A DNA stretch of 64,000 bases from an uncultured Flavobacteriales bacterium (lineage in GTDB: Bacteria; Bacteroidota; Bacteroidia; Flavobacteriales; Crocinitomicaceae), in the NCBI GenBank assembly GCA_946480085.1, contig CAMLHZ010000009.1, forward strand, positions 81,922-145,921, written 5' to 3'. The position numbers were made by a program, and so were the translations under genes. Below the pieces are notes generated by a model. The model worked only from the letters and a program-made list of their open reading frames with translations, was not told the DNA's origin and did not search any database. Positions 25,369-34,724 of the stretch are shown here, piece after piece. Within the stretch, counting starts at the first letter, position 1. Every line of letters begins with the position of its first letter.

Positions 25369-27032
25369 TGAACGAATCTTCATTTTTTCATTCATTTAAA
25401 GCTGATGTTTCGGGTATTCCATTGCCTGAAAAGTTCACATTTCCGTTTTACTACGAAACACATAAACTCGCCGAAATTGCAAGTTTAGAACTTCAGGAAA
25501 CAATGAAAACATTTCCTTTTGGTCACAATTTCGGGTTTGACACTGAAGTTGACGGAACACCGATTGGAAAAATGTTTGGTGTTCTCGTGGTGGAAAATGA
25601 AAACAAGGAGCTTGGTTATTTAGCCGCTTTTTCTGGAAAGGTTGGGAACTCTAATCATCATTCAGGATTTGTTCCACCCGTTTTCGACATGTTGGTAGAA
25701 AACAGCTTTTTTAAAATTGGCGAAGTTGAACTCAATAAGCTCACACTTCAAATTCAGGAATTGGAGGCAAACGAAGAAGTGCCTATTCTTAGCGCCAAAT
25801 TGAAATTGATCGAAGCCGAAGAATTCGAGAAGGTGGAAGAACAAAAACGCATCATCCAGCAAAATAGAATTGATCGTTTAGAACTTCGAAATAAACTTGA
25901 TCCTGAAAAAGATAAAGCGGAACTAGAAGCATTGAACAAAGCAAGTATCGACGATAAGTTGGTGCTGAAAAACATGCAGCGTTATTTCATGCATAAGAAG
26001 AATGAGATAAATGTAGATTTAGAGCCAATACTTACACGCCTTCAGGAACTGAAAACACAACGTGCCGAAGGTTCCAACGCATTACAGCAACAACTTTTTG
26101 ATAATTACACCTTTCTGAATGCACATTTGGAAAACAAAAGTTTAAGTGAAATATTCGTAGATGCACCACTTGGAATTCCTGCTGGTGCCGGAGAATGCGC
26201 TGCACCAAAATTGTTGCAGTTCGCCTATTTAAATAAACTTCGACCAGTTGCTTTAGCTGAATTCTGGTGGGGAGAAAGTCCAAAGTCCGAAATTCGTGTT
26301 CATGGAAATTATTATCCTTCATGCCGCGGAAAATGTGAACCCATTTTGGGACATATGCTTGGCGGAATCCCGGTTGATGAAAATCCGCTTCTAAAAGTCA
26401 TTTCTGCTGAAGTGGAATTGCCATTTCTCTACGAAGACGAAGACATTATTGTAGTGAACAAACCCGCAGAAATGCTATCTGTTCCCGGAAAAACCATTTA
26501 CGAATCGGTTTACAGCCGAATCAAAGAAATGCGTCCGGAAGCCGAAGGAAATTTATGCGTTCATCGCCTAGACATGTCTACTTCCGGTTGTTTGCTCATC
26601 GCCAAAAACGAATATTGCTATACCAAACTACAGCGACAATTCATTAAACGAACTGTTCAAAAACGTTATGTTGCGTTATTGGACGGAATCATTGAAACAA
26701 AAGAAGGAACTATCGATTTACCACTTCGTGTGGACCTCGAAGACCGACCTCGGCAATTGGTTTGTTACGAACACGGTTCCAAAGCCGTAACCCATTACAA
26801 AGTTGTTGGGATAGAGCATGGTAAAACCAGAATTCACTTCTACCCCATTACAGGAAGAACACATCAACTGCGCGTTCATTCCGCACATCCTTTAGGATTA
26901 AATACACCAATTATTGGTGACGATTTATACGGAAAACCGTCGAATCGACTGCATTTGCACGCCGAATACCTGAGTTTTGTTCACCCGAGAACGAAAAAAG
27001 AAATGAAGTTCAACGCTCCAATTCCGTTTTAA
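25368..27032 (+). CDS. RluA-family pseudouridine synthase with long N-terminal extension
   Basis: 554 residues with a GTG start that shares one base with the permease stop codon. The C-terminal about 200 residues are the RluA catalytic domain: VVNKPAEMLSVPG, HRLDMSTSGCLL with catalytic Asp402, and PITGRTHQLRVHSAHPL. The N-terminal about 340 residues include a charged coiled coil (about 125-225) and GIPAGAGECAAPKLLQ with CRGKCEPILG near 305-330, whose Cys residues could bind a metal. Its RNA target (rRNA or tRNA uridine) is unknown. The downstream helicase gene begins 1 nt after it. Confidence 0.88.
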   Translation: MNESSFFHSFKADVSGIPLPEKFTFPFYYETHKLAEIASLELQETMKTFPFGHNFGFDTEVDGTPIGKMFGVLVVENENKELGYLAAFSGKVGNSNHHSGFVPPVFDMLVENSFFKIGEVELNKLTLQIQELEANEEVPILSAKLKLIEAEEFEKVEEQKRIIQQNRIDRLELRNKLDPEKDKAELEALNKASIDDKLVLKNMQRYFMHKKNEINVDLEPILTRLQELKTQRAEGSNALQQQLFDNYTFLNAHLENKSLSEIFVDAPLGIPAGAGECAAPKLLQFAYLNKLRPVALAEFWWGESPKSEIRVHGNYYPSCRGKCEPILGHMLGGIPVDENPLLKVISAEVELPFLYEDEDIIVVNKPAEMLSVPGKTIYESVYSRIKEMRPEAEGNLCVHRLDMSTSGCLLIAKNEYCYTKLQRQFIKRTVQKRYVALLDGIIETKEGTIDLPLRVDLEDRPRQLVCYEHGSKAVTHYKVVGIEHGKTRIHFYPITGRTHQLRVHSAHPLGLNTPIIGDDLYGKPSNRLHLHAEYLSFVHPRTKKEMKFNAPIPF

Positions 27033-27033
27033 G

Positions 27034-28809
27034 ATGGCATTACAACCTAATCTTGATAAAGCAGTTAAAGCTGAAATTTCCTATTTGAAACAGGAAAAAG
27101 AAAAACAACAAAAGCTTTCGCCAGTTGAGCTGCGTTCTCAGGGTTTAACCGTTTTTCCGTTAGATTGTAAAAAGGCAAACTATTCCGGAAACAATTGCGA
27201 CCTGATTCTAGCGGCTTCATTTCACATCAACGATAATTTTTTCTATCGTGGCTGTAAAGTGATTTTGCACATTGACGATCAAAAAATTGAAGGTCGGTTA
27301 CGAGACTTATCAGCTTATGAAATGGAAATTTCCGTTAACGCTGACGACGATTTCAATCCTTACGAAGGGAAACTTCGCGTTGACTTTGAATCCGACGACA
27401 GAACATTGAACTGCATGAATCTTGGTCTTCGATTTTTGGAAGAGAAGAAACACCTGCAGGAATTTGAAAAAGCACTTTCAGAAGAAACACCAGATTTTCA
27501 ATCCGCTTCATTAGAGAAACTAAACGAAAAACAGCAAACTGCCGCGGGAGCAATCCTTTCTAATCATCCGGCACTTTGTATTCAAGGTCCGCCTGGAACA
27601 GGAAAAACAACTGTTCTTGCTGCAGCAATTGACGCCTTAGTGAAACAGGGAAAGCAAGTAATTGTTTGTGCACCAAGTAATACAGCAATTGACAATTTAT
27701 GTCTGCGTTTATTGGATAAATCAATAGAAATCCTGCGTTTGGGAAATGACGAAAAGATTCATTCAACTGTTCTTCCGTTTACCATCGACGGGCATTTAGA
27801 TCGAAAACAAGGAAAACTCATTTCGCACTTGGAAAAATCAATTCAGAATCAAGTACAAACTGTAAATCGGTTTTCAAGAAATTTTAATGCTGAAGCAAGA
27901 GAAGAAAAGAAAGCTGCCCGAAACGAATTACGAAGCTTAAGAACAGAATTTCGTCAATTACAGAAACAGGTTTTTGATCAACTGATTACGAACATACCTG
28001 TAATTGCCGGTACTCCAGTAAGTTTATTCAATCAGCTTCCGAAAGAAAAATTAGTGGATGTGGTAATTTTGGACGAGGCCGGACAAAGTTTGAGCCCGTT
28101 GACGTGGCTTGCTGCCAGCTTTGGAAAACGATTGGTTTTATGTGGCGATCCACAACAATTACCACCAGTTGTTTTTAGTAACGAAGCCATTTCTTTAGGA
28201 TTGAATGAGAGTTTACTCGAAGCTTCATGCAAAGCAACAGCACCTATTTTACTTACGGAACAATACCGTTTCGGAAAAGAGATCGTAGAGGCGATTAATC
28301 CGTTTTTCTACAACAGCGAGCTTAGAACCAATGAAAACAACGGTGAAAGCCAGTTTTATTTCATCGACACTTCCGGATTTGGAAATGGTGAAGAGAAAGA
28401 TGAAGTTTCGGGAAGCACCTATAATTCCACTGAAATAGAGGCTGTAGAAAAGGTAATTGAGCATTTCAGTTTAACAAAGAAAAACACCGTTATTCTGTCC
28501 CCGTACAACGCGCAAATCGACGAGATCAAGAAGAAAATTGGCAAAGACTGGCACGTTTCAACCATCGACAGTATGCAAGGCCAGGAAGCCGAAGTGTGCA
28601 TTATTTCGCTTACACGATCAAACGAAAATGGAGAATTAGGTTTTTTGAAAGACTACAGACGAACAAATGTCGCCATTTCAAGATCAAAGAAAACCTGTTT
28701 TGTGGTTGGAGACTCTTCCACTCTTGGAAACGATAAATTTTACTCCGATCTAATCCAGTATGCTGAAAACAGTGGAGCTTATCACAGCATTTATGAATTC
28801 CTTTATTAA
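27034..28809 (+). CDS. superfamily 1 helicase, IGHMBP2/Upf1-like
   Basis: 591 residues. An N-terminal OB-like or beta region (about 1-150) precedes the motor: Walker A GPPGTGKTT near 185-193, APSNTAIDNL (motif Ia), Walker B DEAGQ from 347, GDPQQLPPV (motif III), EQYRFG (motif IV) and later STIDSMQGQEAEV and RRTNVAISRSK (motifs V and VI). A coiled-coil insertion lies around 270-310. It likely unwinds DNA or RNA 5'-3'. The tight link to the pseudouridine synthase suggests an RNA-related role, which is inference. Confidence 0.92.
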   Translation: MALQPNLDKAVKAEISYLKQEKEKQQKLSPVELRSQGLTVFPLDCKKANYSGNNCDLILAASFHINDNFFYRGCKVILHIDDQKIEGRLRDLSAYEMEISVNADDDFNPYEGKLRVDFESDDRTLNCMNLGLRFLEEKKHLQEFEKALSEETPDFQSASLEKLNEKQQTAAGAILSNHPALCIQGPPGTGKTTVLAAAIDALVKQGKQVIVCAPSNTAIDNLCLRLLDKSIEILRLGNDEKIHSTVLPFTIDGHLDRKQGKLISHLEKSIQNQVQTVNRFSRNFNAEAREEKKAARNELRSLRTEFRQLQKQVFDQLITNIPVIAGTPVSLFNQLPKEKLVDVVILDEAGQSLSPLTWLAASFGKRLVLCGDPQQLPPVVFSNEAISLGLNESLLEASCKATAPILLTEQYRFGKEIVEAINPFFYNSELRTNENNGESQFYFIDTSGFGNGEEKDEVSGSTYNSTEIEAVEKVIEHFSLTKKNTVILSPYNAQIDEIKKKIGKDWHVSTIDSMQGQEAEVCIISLTRSNENGELGFLKDYRRTNVAISRSKKTCFVVGDSSTLGNDKFYSDLIQYAENSGAYHSIYEFLY

Positions 28810-28927
28810 TTCTAAATTCTAAATGTTAAAAACGACATTCCTGGTTATCCACTGTATGATTTTCTAAAATAGAGAACAGAATAAAAATGCCTATTACTGT
28901 AGAATCTAGCATTTTGGAATTTAGAAT
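28809..28927. repeat. long inverted repeat with heptamer units after the helicase gene
   Basis: ATTCTAAATTCTAAATG (28809-28825, two ATTCTAA heptamers) is nearly complementary to CATTTTGGAATTTAGAAT (28910-28927), with an 84-nt spacer. No ORF is seen between. It may fold at the 3' end of the preceding transcript. Confidence 0.6.
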
Positions 28928-29032
28928 TATTTATAGTTTTCAACAAAATTTATCAAATCGTTAATATTAAAGCAAGTAAAACTTCGTACCTACGGAATTG
29001 AAAGTGTTACTTTTATGGTCTAAAATGGAAAT

Positions 29033-29719
29033 ATGACACGTTCACGACTGCTTTTGTCACTTTGTTTTTTTCTTACGCTTTCATCGCAGGTTTCTGCACA
29101 GCCTTATGATTGGTACGGAGAAGAGAAACCGTACAAGTGGGCATTTGGCTTGGGATGGAATTTTGTAGAGGATGACGGACGTGGATTTTGTCAACCATTT
29201 GACGTCAATCAGTCGTGGAATGGACTACCCTATCCAACACGCGTTACCGTTGACCGTTATTTAAAATATGGACTGAGCGCTGAATTTGCAGGAGCATATT
29301 CTCAGTATAAAATGGGAAAACTCATCCAGGACAGCACCAATTATGAAGGAACATTTCTCTCTTTTGATTTGAATTGTCGATACAGCTTTTACAACCTCAT
29401 CGTAAGTACAGTTGTTGATCCGTATGTTTCTCTTGGATTTGGTTATACGCAAAGAACCGCATTAGACAAACCAAACGCTTTTACAGGAAATGGTGCTATC
29501 GGAGTCAATTTTTGGGTTTGGAAAGGATTAGGAATCAATGTTCAGGGAAGCTATAAATATGCTTTCTCAGGTGGTGCAAACCCGGATTATTGTCAGTATT
29601 CCCTTGGCTTGATGTACAAGATAGACGGGAAAGACAGAAACTCTAACAATTTCGGAAAACGCAAGTACAAATGGATCGATAAGAAACAGAAGTACAAAGG
29701 TGGGAAGAAAGGCGGATAA
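29033..29719 (+). CDS. small outer-membrane beta-barrel protein, function unknown
   Basis: 228 residues. The signal peptide ends near SSQVSAQ (about residue 23). The rest alternates hydrophobic and polar residues in eight or so strands (KWAFGLGWNFVED, YGLSAEFAGAYSQY, DPYVSLGFGYTQRT, INVQGSYKYAFSGG), consistent with an OmpA/OmpW-size barrel. A short basic tail (KYKWIDKKQKYKGGKKGG) follows the last strand. No function can be assigned. It is a probable single-gene unit. Confidence 0.75.
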   Translation: MTRSRLLLSLCFFLTLSSQVSAQPYDWYGEEKPYKWAFGLGWNFVEDDGRGFCQPFDVNQSWNGLPYPTRVTVDRYLKYGLSAEFAGAYSQYKMGKLIQDSTNYEGTFLSFDLNCRYSFYNLIVSTVVDPYVSLGFGYTQRTALDKPNAFTGNGAIGVNFWVWKGLGINVQGSYKYAFSGGANPDYCQYSLGLMYKIDGKDRNSNNFGKRKYKWIDKKQKYKGGKKGG

Positions 29720-29745
29720 CTCTAATTAGCAATTAACAATGAAAT

Positions 29746-29791
29746 AATTATCAAGTTGGATTCCCTTCTTGATAATTGATAATTGATAATT
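29746..29791. terminator. bidirectional hairpin with GATAATT heptamers
   Basis: AATTATCAAG (29746-29755) pairs with CTTGATAATT (29768-29777), followed by two more GATAATT copies (period 7). It sits between two convergent genes and is itself enclosed by a weaker TAATTAGCAAT / ATTGCTAATTA pair. It may act as a shared terminator, though it lacks a clean T run. Confidence 0.5.
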
Positions 29792-29804
29792 CCTCCATTG
29801 CTAA

Positions 29805-31043
29805 TTATCCTTTTAGTCCCATCATCAACAAATCGATATCCTTGTATTTCAGGTCAAACACTTGTCCGAGAATTTCACTAACCAAAATTCCTCTGTAGAT
29901 ATAAACTCCTGAGCGGAATCCATGGTCGTTGCGAATCAAATCCAAACAACCTCCATGATCTGCCATTGAAATCAATAGCGGTGAGAAGATATTGGAAATG
30001 GCAAAGCTTGCTGTTCTAGGTACACGTGACGCAATATTTGGAACACAGTAATGTACAACCCCGTGTTTTACGTAAGTCGGATTATTGTGGTTGGTCACTT
30101 TTGACGTTTCGAAACATCCACCCTGATCAATACTAACATCAACAATTACAGAACCTTCTTTCATGTTCGAAACCATATCATCAGAAACAACACAAGGAGT
30201 TCTGCCTAAAGGTGAGCGAATTGCTCCAATCACCACATCGGCACGCATGATTGATTTTGCCAATACTTTTGGCTGTAAAACAGAAGTATAAATACGTGCA
30301 CCCAAATCGTTTTGTAAACGACGTAAGCGCGACAAACTATTATCAAAAACTTTTACTGAAGCACCTAAACCAAGCGCTGCACGTGTAGCAAATTCACCAA
30401 CCGTTCCGGCTCCAAGAACCACCACTTCCGTTGGTTGAACACCAGCAATTCCGCCTAGCATAATTCCTTTTCCTTCGTTGAAGGCAGAAAGCAACTCACC
30501 GGCAATAAGAATAGAAGTTGTACCAGCAATCTCACCCATGGTGCGAACAATACCAAAAACACCTTCATCATCACGGATATAATCCCACGCAATTGCTGTG
30601 ATCTTTTTTTGCATGAGTTTTTGAAGAATGATCTTTGGCTGAATTCCTAATTGAAGCGCAGAAATGAGTGTTTGATGACCGCGAAGCATATCTACTTCTT
30701 CCTCATTTGCAGGAGCTACTTTAAGGATTAAGTCACAATCGAAAATATCTTGCGCTGAAGGACAAATCTCGGCTCCTGCCTCGCTATACTCACGATCAGA
30801 GAAATGACAGGATTCGCCAGCTCCTTTTTGAATTTTGACACTATGTCCGTTAGCCACCAGAAAAGATACGGCTTCTGGCACCAGAGCAACTCTGCGCTCC
30901 TGAAAACTGACTTCCTTAGGAATACCGATTTGTAAACTTCCTTTCTTCTTTACAATCTCTAACATTTCCTCCATTGGAAGAATGTTTCCCTCTTTCAACA
31001 GGCGCTTTAGCAACTCCGGATCCTTAACCATGTCCATTTTCAT
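29805..31043 (-). CDS. ald: alanine dehydrogenase
   Basis: 412 residues. Interconverts alanine and pyruvate plus ammonia with NAD. After a Bacteroidota-type N-terminal extension of about 35 residues come GIPKEVSFQERRVALVPE, the KIQKGAG loop with substrate-binding basic residues, and MGEIAGTTSI. The NAD-binding motif VVLGAGTVGEFATRAALGLG and VDVSIDQGGCFETSK follow. Relatedness to the NAD(P) transhydrogenase alpha subunit is expected; the absence of a neighbouring beta subunit favours alanine dehydrogenase. Confidence 0.9.
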   Translation of the reverse strand: MKMDMVKDPELLKRLLKEGNILPMEEMLEIVKKKGSLQIGIPKEVSFQERRVALVPEAVSFLVANGHSVKIQKGAGESCHFSDREYSEAGAEICPSAQDIFDCDLILKVAPANEEEVDMLRGHQTLISALQLGIQPKIILQKLMQKKITAIAWDYIRDDEGVFGIVRTMGEIAGTTSILIAGELLSAFNEGKGIMLGGIAGVQPTEVVVLGAGTVGEFATRAALGLGASVKVFDNSLSRLRRLQNDLGARIYTSVLQPKVLAKSIMRADVVIGAIRSPLGRTPCVVSDDMVSNMKEGSVIVDVSIDQGGCFETSKVTNHNNPTYVKHGVVHYCVPNIASRVPRTASFAISNIFSPLLISMADHGGCLDLIRNDHGFRSGVYIYRGILVSEILGQVFDLKYKDIDLLMMGLKG

Positions 31044-31116
31044 TTCTTCACGATGTTAACGAAGATACGGATTTTGGCGAAGAAGGTTGCAGGTTGTTTG
31101 AGATAAATTCGATTCA

Positions 31117-31530
31117 CTAAAACGTAAACACCCTATGCCCTTCGCTATTGACTTCTATACTCAGCCGCACGGTATCATCCGGCAGTAATTCTTCTACTTT
31201 TGAAGGCCATTCGATGAAACAAAAATCATCTGAATAAACGTATTCCTCAAAGCCGATGTCAAACGCTTCTGCTGGTGATTCAATCCGATACATATCGAAG
31301 TGATGAACTGTTCCGTACATTGGACTTTTATACGATTGTACAAATCCATACGTGGGTGAACCATCAAATTCTTCTACTCCCATTGCTCGGAGTAAAACGC
31401 CAATGAAGGTTGTTTTTCCAGCCCCCATTCCACCTTCTAAAGCAACCACTTTTGCCTTTCCCAAACTTTCCAGTAAGGATTTAGCAATGAATGGAAGGTC
31501 AATTTCGCTTTCAGCTATTTCTGTTCTCAT
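31117..31530 (-). CDS. tsaE: tRNA t6A biosynthesis ATPase TsaE
   Basis: 137 residues. Walker A GGMGAGKTTFIG lies at about 34-45, GSPTYGFVQSY and HFDMYRIESPAEAFDIGFEEY follow, and FCFIEWPSKVEELLP carries the Walker B-like Glu and Trp-Pro. TsaE works with TsaB and TsaD to form N6-threonylcarbamoyladenosine on ANN-decoding tRNAs; those partners are outside this window. It lies between porX and ald on the same strand. Confidence 0.93.
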   Translation of the reverse strand: MRTEIAESEIDLPFIAKSLLESLGKAKVVALEGGMGAGKTTFIGVLLRAMGVEEFDGSPTYGFVQSYKSPMYGTVHHFDMYRIESPAEAFDIGFEEYVYSDDFCFIEWPSKVEELLPDDTVRLSIEVNSEGHRVFTF

Positions 31531-31587
31531 TTAAAAACAAATTCAAAACTGCGCTAACGCTTGTTTAATCAAAAGCTTCGCTTTTTC

Positions 31588-33129
31588 TTACTTAGGGTTT
31601 AACACAATAAATGGAATCAACATTTCTTCCATAGAAATCCCTCCATGTTGGAAAGTATCGTTATAGTAATGAACGAAATGATTGTAGTTGTTCGGATAGC
31701 AGAAGTAATCGTGCTCACGGGTAAATACAAACTCGCTTGAAAGTGACGATTTCGGTAAACCAATTTTCTCCGGATGTTTCACCGCGAAAACTTCCTTGTC
31801 TTTGTAGCTTAAATTCTTACCCGTTTTATAACGAAGATTTGAATTCGTATTTCTATCTCCAACAATTTTAATTGGATCTGTCACACGAACCGTCCCATGA
31901 TCTGTTGTAATAATCAGTTTCGCTCCTGAATCAGCTACTTTTTTGATGATTTCCTGCAACGGAGAATGCTCAAACCAGCTTAATGTCAACGAGCGGTAAG
32001 CAGCTTCGTCGGCAGCCAATTCCTTAATCATATCCATTTCTGTTCTTGCGTGACTCAGCATATCCACGAAATTGTACACAATAGCGTTTAACTGATTTCC
32101 TTTCAACGTATGAAACTGATCTACCAAACGTTTTCCAGCATCAAGATTGGTGATTTTATGGTATGACCATTTCACATTCTTTCCATTTCGCTTCAGATTT
32201 CCTTCTAAAAAAACAGCTTCGTGCATGTTCTTTCCGCCTTCATCTTCTTCGTTCAACCAATGATTTGGGAAACGCTTCGCAATTTCTGAAGGCATAACTC
32301 CAGCAAACAATGCATTACGCGCATAATGCGTCGCCGTAGGAAGAATTGAATAAATAAGCTCATCCTTTTCGATTTCAAAGAAGTTGGAAATAACCGGTTT
32401 CAAAATCTGCCATTGATCAAAGCGTAAGTTATCAATTACCAGCAAACAAACTGGCTTGTCAAGTAATGGAAAAACACGGTCTTTCAAAATGTGATGAACC
32501 ATATCCGGCGCATCATCATCACCCGCAAACCAATCTTCGTAATTGTTTTCGATATAACGACAGAATAAATCGTTTGCTTCTTTTCGTTGCGCATCTAGAA
32601 TTTCCTTCATTCCCTGGTCTTGCAAACCATTGAACTCCAATTCCCAGTATGTCAATTTCCGAAATACATCTTTCCATTCTTCAGCATCCAAACGTCCGTT
32701 CAACTGCATTCCCAATTGACGGAATTCCTGCTGATAGTTGGAATTCGTCTTTTGAGAAACCAATTTCCGATGATCCAGATTCTTCTTCAAACAAAGAAGC
32801 AACTGATTCGGGTTCACTGGTTTTATCAAATAATCTGCAATCTTAGAACCTATGGCTTCTTCCATAATGCTCTCTTCCTCGCTTTTTGTGATCATTACAA
32901 CCGGAGTCAAAGGCTTAATTTCCTTTATCCTGGCCAATGTTTCCAAACCAGAAATTCCAGGCATATTTTCATCAAGAAAAACTATATCGTAGTTGTTCTC
33001 AGCGCATAATTCCACCGCTTCTGATCCGTTATTGATCAATTCCACCTGATAACCTTTCTGTTCCAAGAACATTACGTGTGGTTTCAAGTATTCCATTTCG
33101 TCGTCTGCCCAGAGAATCTTTGCCTGCAT
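31588..33129 (-). CDS. porX: T9SS response regulator PorX (CheY-like receiver plus PglZ domain)
   Basis: 513 residues. The receiver domain (1-120) has acidic Asp9-Asp10, phospho-acceptor Asp53 in VFLDENMPG, Thr80 and Lys102. The remaining about 390 residues are an alkaline-phosphatase-like PglZ domain with LLVIDNLRFDQW and ITTDHGTVRV metal-binding motifs. The known PorX of Porphyromonas and flavobacteria controls T9SS gene expression and has phosphodiesterase activity. No PorY histidine kinase gene is next to it, so it is an orphan regulator in this window. Confidence 0.93.
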   Translation of the reverse strand: MQAKILWADDEMEYLKPHVMFLEQKGYQVELINNGSEAVELCAENNYDIVFLDENMPGISGLETLARIKEIKPLTPVVMITKSEEESIMEEAIGSKIADYLIKPVNPNQLLLCLKKNLDHRKLVSQKTNSNYQQEFRQLGMQLNGRLDAEEWKDVFRKLTYWELEFNGLQDQGMKEILDAQRKEANDLFCRYIENNYEDWFAGDDDAPDMVHHILKDRVFPLLDKPVCLLVIDNLRFDQWQILKPVISNFFEIEKDELIYSILPTATHYARNALFAGVMPSEIAKRFPNHWLNEEDEGGKNMHEAVFLEGNLKRNGKNVKWSYHKITNLDAGKRLVDQFHTLKGNQLNAIVYNFVDMLSHARTEMDMIKELAADEAAYRSLTLSWFEHSPLQEIIKKVADSGAKLIITTDHGTVRVTDPIKIVGDRNTNSNLRYKTGKNLSYKDKEVFAVKHPEKIGLPKSSLSSEFVFTREHDYFCYPNNYNHFVHYYNDTFQHGGISMEEMLIPFIVLNPK

Positions 33130-33152
33130 TTCCTAAAGAATAATTAGATTTG
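33120..33152 (+). promoter_or_regulatory. candidate promoter of the HD hydrolase gene
   Basis: TTG at 33120-33122 and TAGATTTG at 33145-33152 are 22 nt apart, at the long end of the usual range. The -33 part lies within the porX 5' end, so this is a compact divergent promoter region. Confidence 0.45.
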
Positions 33153-33169
33153 ATATAAAAATACTCCAA

Positions 33170-34426
33170 TTGCGCACAAACGCCCATAGAAATAATAAAA
33201 AGAAAATCATCAACGACCCTGTTTATGGTTTTATTACAATTCCGGATGAATTTATTTTCGACCTGATTGAGCATCCATATGTTCAACGCCTTCGTAGAAT
33301 AAAGCAGTTGGGAATGACGCATTTGGTGTATCCGGGAGCTTTACATACACGCTTTCATCATGTGATTGGTGCGATGCATTTGATGTCGCAGGCTGTTTCG
33401 GTAATCCGAAGAAAAGGACACGAAATTTCAGAAAAAGAAGAAAGAGCAGTTCTGCTTGCCATTCTTCTGCATGACATGGGGCATGGTCCTTTTAGTCATG
33501 CTCTGGAATATGACATCGTTTGTGGAGTTAGCCACGAACAAATTTCATACTACTTCATTGAAGCCTTGAAACAAGAATTCCCTGAAAATTCGGATGATTT
33601 GGAAAGAGCTTTGATGATCTTCTCCAACAAGTACCAAAAGAAATTCTTATATCAGTTGGTTTCGAGTCAGTTGGACATGGATCGTTTGGATTATCTTACA
33701 CGAGACAGTTTTTTCACTGGTGTTTCGGAAGGAATTGTTGGAACTGAACGTATTATCGAGATGCTGAATGTGTACAACGACCAGTTGGTAATTGACGAAA
33801 AAGGTATTTATTCTATCGAAAAATTCCTGGTTGCCCGCCGAGTCATGTACTGGCAGGTATACCTTCATAAAACAGTCGTTTCAGGTGAATTCATGTTGAT
33901 CAACATCCTTAGAAGAGCTAAGAAACTGATTGAGCGAGGTGAAACACTATTTGGAAGTCCGGCATTGCTCTTTTTCATGGGGAATTCCATCCAAAAAGTA
34001 GACTTTGAAACGAATCCGGAGATCCTAAAAACCTTCGCTCAGCTTGATGATTACGATATCATGGGAGCTGTAAAAGTATGGCAATTCCATTCCGACAAAG
34101 TGCTTTCTTTGCTATCCAGAAACCTGGTGGACAGAAATCTTCACAAGGTGGAAATTGCAAAAGAGCCATTTAGTCCGGACAGAATTTTGATGGAAAAAGA
34201 GTTGGTTAGAACACAGTTTGGACTGAACGATGAAGAAATCGATTATTTCGTTTATTCCGAGCTATTGTCGAATAACGCTTACAGTCAGGTAAAACAGACA
34301 ATTAATCTTCTGATGAAGAATGGAAGCATTATGGACGTTTCTATGGCGAGTGACAATTTGAACATTTCAGCTTTGGCGCAGCCGGTTGAGAAGTATTGTT
34401 TGTGTTATCCGGTTTTGCACTCATAA
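33170..34426 (+). CDS. HD-domain phosphohydrolase (dNTPase/SAMHD1-like)
   Basis: 418 residues. The metal site is clear: His63/His64 in RFHHVIGAMH, His101-Asp102 in LLHDMGHGPFSH, and a later Asp in DMDRLDYLTRD. This arrangement matches dGTPase/SAMHD1-type HD proteins, common as a 400-residue protein in Bacteroidota; the substrate is not proven. The start is a TTG at 33170, preferred because no ATG occurs before residue 49 and the conserved IINDPVYGFI begins at residue 13. Confidence 0.88.
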   Translation: MRTNAHRNNKKKIINDPVYGFITIPDEFIFDLIEHPYVQRLRRIKQLGMTHLVYPGALHTRFHHVIGAMHLMSQAVSVIRRKGHEISEKEERAVLLAILLHDMGHGPFSHALEYDIVCGVSHEQISYYFIEALKQEFPENSDDLERALMIFSNKYQKKFLYQLVSSQLDMDRLDYLTRDSFFTGVSEGIVGTERIIEMLNVYNDQLVIDEKGIYSIEKFLVARRVMYWQVYLHKTVVSGEFMLINILRRAKKLIERGETLFGSPALLFFMGNSIQKVDFETNPEILKTFAQLDDYDIMGAVKVWQFHSDKVLSLLSRNLVDRNLHKVEIAKEPFSPDRILMEKELVRTQFGLNDEEIDYFVYSELLSNNAYSQVKQTINLLMKNGSIMDVSMASDNLNISALAQPVEKYCLCYPVLHS

Positions 34427-34440
34427 ATTTACTCTTTCGT

Positions 34441-34600
34441 GGGGCAGATTGCCAACAGGCCTTTTTCCAAACATGCACTATATCCAATCTCGTTGGGCAG
34501 ATTACAATCCGACCAAAAAAAATCAATTCAAGTTTGGTAGATTGCAAACAGCCTGCTTTAATCCATTCTGAAGGCCGTCTGTTAAATTGCAATCTGACCA
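34441..34600. repeat. degenerate tandem repeats in a gene-free stretch
   Basis: GGGCAGATTGCCAACAGGC (34442), GGGCAGATTACAATCCGACC (34495), TGGTAGATTGCAAACAGCCTG (34535; 20 of these bases shown by position 34535-34554) and an AATTGCAATCTGACC word (34583) form two copies of an about 93-bp composite unit. Short frames across it do not resemble protein. I see no gene between 34427 and 34724. Confidence 0.45.
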
Positions 34601-34724
34601 TTCATTATCCACAAAAAAATATGCATCCGAACATTTCAAAACCAACTTTTTCACTATCTTATATAGAAAGTCAGCAATAAAAACTTCTGATTTTCAATTA
34701 TGTCATAACAAAAAACTATTCACG

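Noticed and set aside
34396..34680. 94-residue frame over the 3' end of the HD gene and the repeat tract
   Set aside because: It overlaps the HD gene in another frame and translates the degenerate repeats; there is no protein-like pattern.
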